NCBI GenBank assembly: GCA_029990175.1
Contig: JARKIP010000065.1
Coordinates: forward strand, 1,341,001 to 1,405,000
Direction: 5' to 3'
Origin: Petunia secreta
Lineage: Eukaryota; Streptophyta; Magnoliopsida; Solanales; Solanaceae
Length of the DNA: 64,000 nt
In this document: in pieces, positions 10,017-21,783 of the stretch
Numbering within the stretch: position 1 is the first letter of the stretch
Layout: every line of letters begins with the position of its first letter
The notes under the pieces: model-generated
Seen by the model: the letters and a program-made list of their open reading frames with translations, nothing else
Databases searched by the model: none
Told to the model about the DNA's origin: nothing
Translations under genes and position numbers: made by a program

Positions 10017-12589
10017 CTAAGCTTCGGGCCCATCTCCCTCCTCGGAGGCCTCATCATCGGCATCTTCGGCATCCTCTTCATCTTCATCTTCTTCTTCTTC
10101 ATCCTCGGCATCCTCATCGCCCGAACCTTCACTTGAAGGAAGACCGTCAATAATGGCTTGGGCTTTGGCTGCTTTATATTTAGTCTTAGCAATTTTTTCC
10201 TCCAAGTTCAGCTCACCGGCGCGACATTGCTTAAGCAGCTTCAACCGAGACTTGATAACGGCCCAGCGTTTGTCTAACTCCGCCCTTTTGGCTTTGACCT
10301 TAGCCCTCTCCTTACGATCAACAACTTCTTCTAAAAGTAGTTTAACCTCGGCTTCAAGGGTCGAGATCTTGGAGTTTTCGCCATCCAGCCTTCGGATATG
10401 AAGCACACGCTCTTTCAGCTGCTCGTGGTGCCTGTTGGCCTCCTCCAGGAATTCATTCTTAACTTGGGCCAGCTCCGCACCGAGCCTCACAACCTCGGCG
10501 TCTAGCCTCGTGAGCTCTCATTGTAAACCATCACCAAGAGCCCGAATCTTCGCCTCGGAAGCGGCCTCAGCTTCATGCAAGCCGGAGCAAGACTTGGACA
10601 ACTTAGCCTTCAATTTAGCTATTTGAGCATTGAAGCTGTCCCTTTGTCTATCCCAAGCACCGGCAACGCGTTGAATCTCTTCGTGCCTTGTGGTTTCAAG
10701 CTCGATAGCTTTCAGCGACAAAACGAATCCCTGAATGGGAATTATTAAAGGATCAATATAAGCGAACGCTCAGAAACAGAAATAGGATTAAGAGTGTCAA
10801 GGCTTACTCTGAGTGCATTTGCAGCAAGAGTATTGGCTAGCTGAACCGGAGGAAACTTTTGCACGATGGTGTCCTCTAATGGACCAAGCAAGGGCACGAG
10901 GCTCAAAATATCCCTTCAGGTGCTTGCCAGAAGGTTTGAAGAAGTTAGTACGTCGAGCTTTCGCAAGGATCCCGCCGAGGTCGAAAGCCTTGCAGGTTCA
11001 GATTGCACCCTAGCAGCGCTAACATCTGCCTCTTTCTTAATAGCAGAAGCCCCGACTTCTCCAACTTTAGCTTTGCCTTTGGCCTTGGCAACAGTTGCTT
11101 TGGAATCATGCTCCAGATCCTCGAGGTCCACCACTTCGACCTCCCTGTGAGACTCCAAGCCCTCGGCGTTCTCATAGCTAGGCTCGTCGATCAGCCTTCG
11201 GTGCATTTCAGTAACCGCTTCGGGCTGAGGGGAGGTCGTCGCCTCCATGCGAGGATTCACCGAGCGGGAGGGTTTCTTTGGAACCGCTCGTTTTCTCTTC
11301 ACACCTACGAAGAACAATGTGAAAGAGTCATGAACACTATAACGAGGAGGAATGTATGCAAAGATATTAACCAAAGAGAATGTTTGGCATTACATTTTTG
11401 AGGTCCCTTGACCCGAGGACCCCTTCGAAGACTTTGAAGGCTTTGAAGCCTTGAGTTCCTTCAAATCACCAACGAGACCTGCCACCGAAGCCAATTAATC
11501 ATCAGACTCGGTATCTTCTTCATCCTTCTTCTTCTGTTTTCCTTTCCCCTTTTTTCCCTTCTTCTTGTTCACGGCTCGATTGGGAAGACCTAACACCGAG
11601 GAGAAAAAGTTAATGGTAAAATAAAAACTTCGGGCGATATCCTTGATGAAAGATTGTAAATAACTTACCGTGCCTCTTACATTGCCAATTGAAGCTATTG
11701 GCCATGTCCATCCAGGACCGAATGGGATGCTTGCGAGCTCCGGTCACAGCCTTGACCCACTCGGTCAAGCCCTCGAGAGGGACGACAGCAACCTTGTTGG
11801 CTAAGGAACGGAAAGTGAGCTGGGGTCAGAAACAAGGATAATAGAAAACAAGGACATTTGCCAGAAAGAATTACGAACGAGGGGACACTTACGTGTTCTA
11901 TTCCACTTCTCTAGAAAGTTGGGGTCGGTCGATAAAGCGCTGGTTTCCAAGAGAATGTAGCGATCACACCAGCCTCATTCCCCATGATCCTTACTCTTGT
12001 GAAGAAGCGCGTGTTTACCACGGTTGTTCAAGGCCACGACCCCAGCCTTGTGAAAATATGGATAGTAAAGAGAGATGAGATGTTGCAGAGTGAAATCTAC
12101 CTAGTTGAGCCAAACATAAATTATATGCTCGGCAGAATTCATCAATCACTTTGTGAACGGGGAGAGAAAACCCGATGGTAAATGGATAAGTGTATGCAAA
12201 GGACAACCCTTTTACATGATCATAGCATCTGCTGGCTGGATCGGGGATAAAAACTTTCACTTCGGGTCCGAAATTACAATACTTTCGGATCAGTTTCATA
12301 TGAGCTTGGGTGAGGCGTGTAGGTGTCGTTTGCACCGGTACATTCCTATTCAACTCTTGCTGGTCGGCTGATTGCTTTTGCAACTTAAGGTCCTTACCGG
12401 TGTCGAAGGTTGAGGGGATAATCTGGGAGGCTCGAGCTCTTGCTCGAGGGGGATCTTCGGGAGTTTCTTCTCAGGACCCGAGGGTCCAGCTTCGGCAGTA
12501 TTCCCACCCTCGGTAGCAGGCAGTTCACCCCCGGTCTCTGTAGTGGGTTCAATATCATCATCCTCATCTTCAACGTCAGCGGTAGCTAC
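10017..12589 (-). pseudogene. E1 antisense gene, 3' portion (exon 1 end to exon 5)
   Basis: The gene is transcribed opposite to gag-pol; its 5' end lies beyond E2 at 27655-27918. Exon 1 continues here from 12589, shifts frame between about 12350 and 12383, and ends at 11893. Predicted introns are 11892-11801 (GTAAGTGTCC to CCTTAG), 11668-11589, 11393-11305 and 10807-10731. All four have counterparts in E3. The exon 1 domain contains LNRNVPVQTTP, YTYPFTIGFSLPVHKVIDEF and YNLCLAQLG. It resembles, from memory, the plant family called putative gypsy-type transposon (Transposase_28). Exon 5 encodes a coiled coil (about 10700-10130) ending in a run of Asp/Glu before a TAG at 10017-10019. In-frame stops at 10916-10918 and 10518-10520 and others make this copy a pseudogene. 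The molecular role is unknown. Confidence 0.8.
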
Positions 12590-13197
12590 TGTCCACACCC
12601 ATTTTTTTCGAACCGGTTAGGATTTCGAAATAGGGCTCGAGTTATTGGAACTCACGGGGTAAAGACTTGGAGTCACCACCTAACATATTTTTTAACTAGG
12701 CGTATTAGGGCACCTACTTTGTTTCTAGCCAATTTTAATGTTAACTCCGAAACTTAATCTACGAACCGGATATTCTAAGTAAGGGTTCAAATAAATCCAA
12801 GAGGAATGTGGTAGGCGCCTCTCAGATTCCACCAAGTGTGGTTCCCGTCCGGACTAAATAATTGGGATTCAAATAATACATTAAAGTAAAACAAATAAGA
12901 AATTTTCATTAATATTCTACAATACAAATAATTTGCATGAAAATTTAAATATTCATCTTCTCAAATGTCTTTATCCTTAGAAAATTCTGTCTCAAATATT
13001 CCTCGAAAAGAAAACGAATAATTAGTCCGAATATAATGAAGTGTAAAATAAAGCGAGATAAAAGTAATAAAGTATTATCCACTCTAAATGCGTCGTCCTT
13101 CAATAGACTCACCCAAATGTACCTTGCAAAAAAATATAAAATGAACTTGTGTTAAAATTAATAAAGTAAAAAAATAAAGTAGAATAAAGTAGTAGTA

Positions 13198-13269
<72 letters not shown>

Positions 13270-15291
13270 TAAAAAATAATAATAAAAAGTAATAATAGAA
13301 ATAATAATAATAATAATAACAATAATAATAATAATAATAATAAAAAGGAAAAATAGATTTTTTAAGGTTTTAGGCTCAGATTTCGTCGTATCGGGTAGAG
13401 GTTTAAGAACGTCGATACGGTTGCAAGCAACGGTGACTGGCCGTGTTGCCATGCAAGGTATCAGTCCTACACTCTCTATGCTCATTTTGCAAAGTGTATA
13501 CTCATCATCATCGCCTTTTTTGGTTTGCTTTGGGACATGTAAGGGACATATAACGAGACGGGACTTGTATTAGCCTCAAAAACGTCATTGACCTATGTAG
13601 TATCATGTTCAAATCAATCCGGGTGCCTCAAAATTTGTATTTTTCATAGACAATAACCAATGTAGTGTTGTTCAAAGCAATAACAAACTGGTAAGGTAAG
13701 GCCTGGAAATTTTAAAGCTTCACAAATGAACACAGTCGGTAAATACAAAACCAAATAACCAGTTCAAAAAAAAAAAAAAAAAATGAAAGCAACAGAGAAT
13801 TAATCCAAAACAATGAAAGAACAAGTATGTTAAAGCGATATCCTATGTAACGCCGCCGGTAAGATTAGGCCAATGAGAAAACGGCGAAGCAGTGACAAAG
13901 ATTACGAATTTTCACGAGCCACCAGAATTGACAACACAGAGCGCCAACAAAATAATTTATATCAGATTCAGAAGCAGCGGCGGAGATCTAGAACAACTCC
14001 GGATTCCAATATTCCACCGGAGGATCAGATTGACGTCACCTCCATGGTGTCGGCGAAATAGAACAACAACCAAGCAGAGGGAGGAGGAGCGACACCGATC
14101 GGCAGCGTCACTGCGACTCCGCCTTCTTCTTTACATTTAATTTCAGTAATTAGTGCGAAGAAACCAAAGAACAAAATGATCAGAAACCTGCCGGTGATAA
14201 GGGCTTTCTCCGGAATAAGAACCAATGAAGAGGGCCCTTTTCACCACTGCTAATGATGGCACTTCCCCACCTTTTTCAATCCCTCTATCCCAATCTCCCC
14301 CATCCCTCTGTTTCGTATTTCCCGCTTTGAATCGAGGATAATGGTGTGCATATGTGCCTGTTCTGGCCGTGTTTCGATCTGGGTGTGTATATATATGGTT
14401 TCCACTGGTGGAGATGAGGGTATGTATGTACTGATATGGGTGAGAGAGGAGAGAGGGAATTGGAGATGGTGTGGATGTCTCCCCCTTTGGTGTTGATCTG
14501 TTTCTCTGTTAAATAAGTGTGAGCTCTAACGGGCAAAAGTCCAAAATGCGAGAGATTGAAGGAATGAGGTGTTGAGAGAGGAGCTGATTTTGGGAAAGGG
14601 AATCTGTTTAAGAGTAGTTTTGGAGAGATTAGGGGAGAAATTGAGGGGATTTTATAAAAACTTGGAATTTTCTAAAATGGGGAAGATGAGGGATTGTTCT
14701 GAAAAACAAAAGATTTATTGGGTGAGGGATTTATGGAAAGAATATCAAAAATCATTTTTTGTGAGTTTTCTTAAAATAAATAGATTATGTACGGTGCAAG
14801 ATGATGAATGTATTTAGACAGACACTTTTCCGGATTCGAAGAAAATATGAATTCAAATTAATATGTCAATTTTATAGAAATAGGCGGAATGGAATTTTGA
14901 CCGGACAATTTAATTAGACCGATATTTAATTTAAAGGTGCTTGATAAAAAATAAAAAAATAAGATATATATAAATTATATACCGAAAAAGAGAAAAATCC
15001 ACACATCAAACAATTGTGCTCAACTTAAATTAAATATATATAAATAGTCACAAATAATTATAAAATTTTATTTATGCAGTAAATTACACAAATAACCACA
15101 GTTTTAAAAATAGCCTAAATGATGCAAATTATATAATATAATCGCAATTAAGAATATAATGTTTAATTAGTGGATAATCACAAGTAAATGCATGTTTCCT
15201 AATGCAGATTTTGTTCAAACAGTCAATATTGCATCTTTAAGCTAAATATTGCCAATTATGGAAAAATGAGGGACAAAATTAGGCGTCAACA
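12590..15291 (+). repeat. E2 left LTR
   Basis: This 2702-bp LTR begins TGTCCACACCC and ends GGCGTCAACA. It matches 25004-27649 along its full length apart from microsatellite differences and small indels. It contains short frames (for example 13873-14061) that are not preserved in frame in the other LTR, so none is annotated as coding. Confidence 0.9.
13194..13345. repeat. (TAA)n microsatellite inside the E2 left LTR
   Basis: Two long runs of TAA/ATA units, about 13196-13269 and 13305-13345, are separated by imperfect units. The right LTR has only a shorter, interrupted version (about 25600-25715). The array expanded in this LTR after insertion or contracted in the other. It creates a spurious poly-Tyr frame on the minus strand. 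Confidence 0.95.
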
Positions 15292-16559
15292 GCTGCCCTC
15301 TTTGCCCGGAGATGATGAAAGAGTCTTCGGGCAAATATATTTGACAGAGTAGCACATTTTGTCACGACGGACAAACAAAGTAAAAGAAAAATGAGAGTTT
15401 TGGAGGTATTTTGGCCGGACCCCAGTCTCTGAGTTGCGTACATATCTCGGGTTTCACGAGAATCAGGCCGTGTGTAGTTCTAGAAAGACATGTTGTCTGT
15501 GTGAGATTTTTATGACGCACGATTTTAGATGTCAGGAGTAAACTTGAAGTTTACATTTTTGATAAGATTTGATTGCTGGATATAACAGAGGCTTTGTTGA
15601 AGACGAGGCAACATCGATTTATCAGGCGTGGGAAAAGAGGCTTGTAATCATCCTAGTTATGAAGATGTGGTACACGACACACCCATAAAGAGGAGTTTAC
15701 ACGTACGTAGTTTCCACTTCATCTCGATAATCTAGTCATCTTGCCTTCAAACATTGTCTTGAGTGAGCTGGGGAATATTGAGGAGTAAAGCACAGTAAGT
15801 ATGCACGATTCTAATAGATGGGCCCGATTAAGTACGAAAACACGCACGATTGATACCGATAGACTTGAATAGGAAGAAACACAAACTGTATCCAATCAGG
15901 AATGAAAGATTAGGTGGATCACTTGTGCAAGTATGGAAATATAGATTTGAGTGCTTTGGAACTCGGCAAAATAGATAGTTTGGGGGTATAGCAAAAGCAT
16001 TGTCTGTGAGATTAAGCTTCTTGAATGGTGAACTAGAATGGTGCATAGTATGCATTTGAGGTTTTGCGGTTGCACAAATTCATGTGCGATAGTGGTTTTC
16101 TGGGGAGCAAGTGGAAGGGTATGTGAAATGAAACAGAGGTTTGTCAAGGGATCTAAGAGTGTCCTGCAACCAAAAGTAGGATAAGTGCAACCAAAGATAA
16201 TGATAAAGTAAACTCCCCTGTAGAGTTGAGCTCTCCTTTAACAAGTAATTGTCTAGTCTATTTCCAGGTGCTTTGAATGTTAGGAAATATATGCTTCTCC
16301 TCTGGGTATATTCATTTAGGTGCGTCTTGTCAGGAGATAATTGTTTGTCGTGTCGGACTGTATACCCTGAGACACTGTCACGCTGTTTCCTGCAATAATG
16401 GTGTGCTTGTTGCAAATAATATTTATAAATGTAAAGCAGACTTTTCTGTCTTTCGATCGTATTTCCAGTGCCTCTCGTAAAGAGACGTATGTGCTCGTTA
16501 GCACTGCTACTGCCTCTTTGTTAAAAGGACCTACTTGCATGAAAAGAAAACTGCTACTG

Positions 16560-16900
16560 CCTCCTTGTAAAAAGAACTTACTGCTACTGTCTCTCGTCAT
16601 GAGATGTATGCCTGTCGCGTCGAGCTGTGTGCCCTACGAACAAAAATATAGTTCAAGAGAAGAAAAGAAGTGCTTCTCATCAGGAGATATTTGCCTGCTC
16701 GTTGGGAGCTATTTTCCTGCTCGTCAGGAGCTACTAAGTACCTCTCGTCAGGAGATATTTGTCTGCTCGTCAGGAGCTGCTAAGTGCCTCTCATCAGGAT
16801 ATATTTGCCTGGTAGTCGGGAGCTATTTATCTGTCGCGTCAGGCTGTGTATCCTGCGAACAAAAGTAAAGTGCATGTCGCATCGGGCTGTGTACCCTGTG
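16560..16900. repeat. Degenerate minisatellite in the E2 interior
   Basis: Units built on CTCGTCAGGAGATATTTGCC and CTCGTCAGGAGCTACTAAG recur with variation between about 16590 and 16900, including the variant CATCAGGAGATATTTGCCTG. The array explains the 156-codon frame at 16398-16868, which is repetitive and not credible as a protein. Confidence 0.75.
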
Positions 16901-17019
16901 AGCAAGAAGTCAAATAAAGTGCAAAAAGAAATGACATTATCATGTCTGCAATGTTGCTAAGAAGGTCGTTGTGTTTCAACTTTCGTAATGCCTGCACTCA
17001 AAGAAATTGTGAGCTGCGC

Positions 17020-17043
17020 GGGGGGGAGGGGGGGGGGGGGGGG
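17020..17043 (+). repeat. Poly-G tract in the E2 interior
   Basis: This is a 24-base run of G interrupted by one A. It could form a G-quadruplex, but it may equally be a simple slippage tract or contain assembly error. Confidence 0.85.
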
Positions 17044-17383
17044 TTGATTTGTGCATTCTTCATCTATTCCGCGGCTTCCTCCTATAGTGCCTTCATTTAT
17101 GAATGTTGGGCCTTGGTCAAGCTTTCTTCAGTGAATTCCTAGTTTCTATACTTCGTCTCTCTTGAAATTTTTGAGGGGATCTCAAAAATTGCTGCCACAG
17201 TTTCAGCTTGCGTCTTTTGGAATTTTTGAGGGGATCCTAAAAAATATTGCCCCAGTTTATTGCCTTTGATAGATCATCATATTATAGTAGTGCCTGCAAA
17301 ACAAACATAAAATATGTGTGTATGTCCAATACCAAGGCGGACGAGCCTATTGTAGTGGTGCCTGCAAAATAAAATAGGCAGAA

Positions 17384-18941
17384 TACATAGATAGCCCCTT
17401 GAAGGTTGCGTCAATTCCCACTTAGACACTTCAATTATCCAAATGATCAAGTAGACACTTTTTATTGTTAGAAGTGTGTGTCTTTTAAACACCTCATGCT
17501 GACATGGCAAAATAAGTGTGTTTCACCTGAATTCCAGCACGTGAGGCTTTTAAATTAGTTATTTCTATTGAATTATTTTTATTGGGTCACACGTCACTTT
17601 TTTATTTTATTCCCTTATACCATCACCTTCCTCGATGGAACTCCACCTCAACCGTCCAACACCATAACTCCAGCGCCAAAACTCCACCACCAAATGCTTC
17701 CATTGAAATTCAATCCTCCTCAATTTCAAAAATTTGTACTCAACTTGAAACCCAAAAATCCAAAAAATTTATGACAGGAATGGAGCGATGTACACTCGAA
17801 ACCAAAACCCAAAAAGTGGACAATGCTTTAAACCTCTCCATTGTCTGAATTTGGGTACGGAGTGGGGGGCATTTACACTTGAAAGCAAAAAAATCCATGA
17901 AACAATAGAAAATTAAGCCAACCCAATTTAACATAAGCAAATGAAAGAAACCCATATTCCATTAGAAGGTAAACTTTATAACTTTGAACAGGGAGGAAAA
18001 AGGGGAAAAAAACTTAGAAGTACATATATTATGTTCGAATAAGATCCACTCTTTAGAATTGGTAGCAATTGACCATGAGAAGCTTTATGTAAGGGCTAAA
18101 AGTCTTTGTCTGATTTTCATTATGATGGTTTTCATAGTAAGGCCAAATTACAGTTCCATTTCCTTGACTTAGAGATGGATACACTTCAATCCCTGGCTTA
18201 CATAAGCCTTAAAGACATCATGCCTTCATCACCACCATCCATGATGTCGCCAATGATTAATCGTAAGGACAGCTGGAGAGAGATACCGATGAAGGACCAT
18301 CTGTTACAGCAAGCAGCGTGGGCATATCTACAACCTATGGGGATCCCCGAGACTGATCGGAGTTTGTTGGCAAAGGTAAAAGAAAAGTTCTTTCGATTGT
18401 TTGGTTGCTTTAGCAGTGTACTTGTTGTGATGTTCAAGGGTTTGTTGACAAAGAAGAAGAAGCTTAAATTTGCCTGATAATTAAAAGAGATTATGTTATA
18501 TTATCTGATCTATGAGGTCAGATCGGAACATGAAAAGCTTTATGTAAGGGCAATTGGTTTGCAGGGGACGAGGGGAAATGAATATTTGGAAGAAGAAGAG
18601 GGTGATAGGGAACGGAAGCAGCAGAAAATATAGGGAAAGGGCTGAAGAAGATAACGGGGAGGGGTGGGGGTGTTATATTTTTTTAACTTAAAAATGTTAT
18701 ATTATCTTTTTAAATGTAATAATGTTTAATTTTTTATGAAAAAAGACACATGTCACCAACTGATTTGCTTATGTGCCAGGTCACCGTGCGATTGTTACTC
18801 ACGCTCAAGGTTTTTTTTGAAATGAGTGTCCATTAGGCACACTTCTGACAATAAAAGGTGTTTGCTTGATCATGTGGACAATTGAAGTGTCTAAGTGGGA
18901 ATTGGCGCCAACTTCAAGGGGCCATCTATGTATTCTGCCAA
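17384..18941. mobile_element. MULE-like element with long inverted ends inside E2
   Basis: The left end starts GGCAGAATACATAGATAGCC and the right end finishes with its reverse complement (…TATCTATGTATTCTGCC-like, ending 18941). The inverted repeat extends about 100 bp or more, through CACTTAGACACTTCAATTAT on the left and its complement on the right. Flanks AATAAAATA (17375-17383) and AATAAGAAT (18942-18950) are similar but not identical and fit a decayed 9-bp duplication. Surrounding E2 sequence (GTGCCTGCAAAA…TATGTCCAAT) resumes on both sides. Long inverted ends, the 9-bp-like flank and an internal gene-like ORF suggest a Pack-MULE. Confidence 0.72.
18175..18477 (+). CDS. Small ORF carried inside the MULE-like element, possible captured gene fragment
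   Basis: The frame runs from ATG at 18175 to a TGA at 18475-18477, 100 codons plus stop. It begins MDTLQSLAYISLKDIMPSS, contains RKDSWREIPMKDHLLQQAA and AWAYLQPMG, and ends in a hydrophobic stretch (FRLFGCFSSVLVVMFKGLL) and a basic tail KKKKLKF. The composition and the absence of repeats look like a real plant protein fragment. I recall similar AWAYLQPM-type plant proteins of unknown function but cannot name the family. The frame extends upstream without a stop to 18106. Whether it is expressed or just a captured exon cannot be told from sequence. Confidence 0.5.
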   Translation: MDTLQSLAYISLKDIMPSSPPSMMSPMINRKDSWREIPMKDHLLQQAAWAYLQPMGIPETDRSLLAKVKEKFFRLFGCFSSVLVVMFKGLLTKKKKLKFA

Positions 18942-19049
18942 TAAGAATGTGAGTTTGTCCTATTTTAAGCCGGACAGGGCTGATTATAGTAGTGCCTGCA
19001 AAACAGAAAGATTGAGTATGTCCAATTCTAAGGCGGATGGGCCTAATTG

Positions 19050-19328
19050 TCATATTTTAAGCCTGACAGGGCTAGCCATCATATTATAAGCCTGACGGAG
19101 CTAATCATCATATTCTAAGTCTGACGAGGCTAATCGTCATATTCTAAGCCTGACGTAACTGATCATCATATTCTAAGCCTGACGTGGCTGATCGTCATAT
19201 TATAAGTCTAACGTGGCTAGTCATCATATTCTAAGCCCGACGACACTTGTCGTCATATTATAAGCTAGTCGTCATATTATAAGCCTGGCGTGGCTGATCG
19301 TCATATTATAAGCCTGACGTGGCTAAAG
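19050..19328. repeat. 29-bp tandem array in the E2 interior
   Basis: About ten units follow the pattern TCATATTCTAAGCCTGACG plus a variable GGCTGATCG-like end. One unit is shortened (about 19257-19274). Units differ at several positions, so the array is old. Related single motifs (AAGGCGGACGAGCC, AAGCCGGACAGGGC) occur upstream near 17325 and 18965. Confidence 0.88.
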
Positions 19329-20444
19329 TGATATCATGTCCATTGTGATTGCCTTCTAGTTTTGTGTTTGTGTTGAAAGGTCTGCTCTCAAAGAAAGATT
19401 CGTTAGTCGAAACACAATGGTTGCATTGCATTGAACACTAATATGTTGACTTGAATCTGCATTCGTCTTTTAGTGTGACGATTGGGCATCTCGATGACTT
19501 TGATTATGTGGATACTTGCATTCTCAGACTGAGGTTAGATTTGTTAGATTTGGAGGCTATCCAAAATTGTATTTGTCTTGGGTTGTGACAGGGTGCCTTC
19601 ATGTTTCGTGGTTTTCTTTTCAAAAAGTCATGGAGCTAACTTTGACGGATTGGTCTGTATAAGAAATGTATTTGTAGTTTAAGAGTTGCGGTTTCTGTTT
19701 ATCGGTTCTTATTGTACCATTGTCTTGCGTTGGTCAATCAGACTCTGAATTTTGTGTTTTGGTGCTGGGTATAGTCTGATGTCATGGTATTGAATGTTCG
19801 AGTGACGAGTGTAGATCTTTGTTGGATCGAATTTTGGAATGGGTATTTAGAGAATAGTTTGTTTGTCGGTTGCAATATCTCTTGACAGAGCTAAGGGAGT
19901 AAAGGTGTAAGGTTGTGAGTTTGGCCAGTTTTGATTGTATAGTGATTAAATTTCTTTCTTGCGACTCATGTGTGGATAAAATATTGGCCGATTTTGGTTG
20001 TCCACATCACAAGTTATACGGTAGTGGAATTTGTATTGTTTGGGTTCTCTCGGTGTCATATGCTAGTGATTTAAAAGACTTTGTCCCGAGGTAAACGTTT
20101 TTAGCTTGGCTTGCCATTTCGATTTTTCTGAATGCAGATTCTTGACCAATTTCAGTGTTCAGATACAAAGCAACCGTAAATGCGCAAAACTGCGTTAGCA
20201 CATTAGCAAAGTTTTGAAGCAAGAACAACACATAAAGCTTAAGAGTATGCTTAGACAGCGGATGATAGATTAGCACTTGAATATGGAGATTATAAAAAAA
20301 AAGTATATAGAGATTCCAAAAGATTGCTTGAGTGCTTTATGTAGCAGTCAAGACAAGGATTTTGGTTAAATGATTGATGCTTGCTTAAGCATGAGATAGG
20401 TCTGGTTAGATCTCAATCAAGAGTTGACAAAGATTTTGGGTAAT

Positions 20445-20447
<3 letters not shown>

Positions 20448-20482
<35 letters not shown>
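20448..20482. repeat. (AT)n microsatellite
   Basis: This is an uninterrupted run of about 17 AT units within the E2 interior. It gives a spurious Ile-Tyr-rich frame on the minus strand. Confidence 0.95.
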
Positions 20483-20485
<3 letters not shown>

Positions 20486-21783
20486 TGAAAAGGAAGTTGG
20501 CTTTTGTCGAACACCAAGACCTTAGTGCATTTGTCATCCTTTCTTGCAAATTTCTGTGTCATGATGCCCATGTGTCTTTGAGAAAGATACTCAAATTCTC
20601 TCATACTTGTCAACCGACTGCTGAAATTCAATTATTACCTCAACTTTTGCTTATCATGTAGATTTTGTTGGCAAGAGACCGATCCCGGTGTATCATGTAT
20701 ATTCTTAGATCACTGGTTCAGTCAAGACCGTTTTAAAGGTTGACCATATTGTATTCCTTGCTCAATGTAGTTGTTTTCATGAAAATTTATTCAAATAAAG
20801 CTTTTAACCAAAACCGCTCCAAGAAATCTGTCTGCCCCTGTTTTGTATCAAATTAATTCATGGTCTTGTAAGTGTCTCAAATAGCTTTATCTTGAGTTCA
20901 TCGTCTCGTCCCACAGTTGCTAGTTGGTAGGGATATGCTTTCAATACTCAGCAAGAGTTTCCAGCTTCGTCATGTAATGGAATTTTTGTCACTGTGCCTT
21001 TGCATTCTTTTCCAAATTGAATCAGTCTGCTAATTTTGATTGTTATGCATAAACCTTTGTATCATCAAGCGGGTTCCGATCATTTCTCACTTCCTTATTG
21101 CTTTGTGATAACCTTTTGAATATCTTTTTGGCCATGAATAGGTGCAAGTTTGGAAATATTTTGGATTGCCTTAAATGTATTACAATATGGACTAGACCGA
21201 TAAAATGATCTTCAGACATTATGTCAAAACGAAGTATTTCGGTAAGTCATGTGTGCCTTTGAGTTTGACCAACAAATTTCTTGCACTGTCAATTTTCCGC
21301 TTTGTGTGTATAGTGCCTGCTATTACAAACTCTTCTTGTTTTGAAAAAAAAAATCCTGATAAGCACACTTTGCTTAACTAAATCTTCTTCCTTGGTATTC
21401 AACTTAAGTCAACCTTTTGGATAATAGGTTTTTGAGTTTGCAAGGGATAGGTAATTATCAAGACATGTGAAAGATTTCTGATAGATAGGATTTTAGAAGG
21501 AATTGACTTAGGTAGAAAGAGACCTAGAGCAATCAACCAAATTCACGTAATGCACATCTAGCAAATAAAAATGTATCCTATGACTGCTTTATGCATGATG
21601 ATTTGGAAAGCGCTTTTCTGCCACATGTATCATTTTATTTACTATAAAATACGTAGTCTAATAGAGAGTATTGCATTTATTGAACATTGGTCTTTATTAC
21701 AATGGTTGATATTGAAACAACGTAAGAGAAGGAAAGGACTAAACATCGCTAGAAAATCAGATCATGGTCTGAGTGAGCATTCA

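Noticed and set aside
13084..13485. Minus-strand frame with a long Tyr run
   Set aside because: It is the translation of the (TAA)n microsatellite in the E2 LTR.
13873..14061. Possible small gene in the E2 LTR
   Set aside because: The corresponding stretch in the right LTR (26230-26420) is in a different open frame with indels, so no protein is conserved.
16398..16868. 156-codon plus-strand frame in E2
   Set aside because: It is made of minisatellite units, with Cys/Ser-rich repeats and no family resemblance.
19050..19328. Possible CRISPR-like array
   Set aside because: There is no separate spacer between units, the units diverge along their length, and the context is a plant LTR element.
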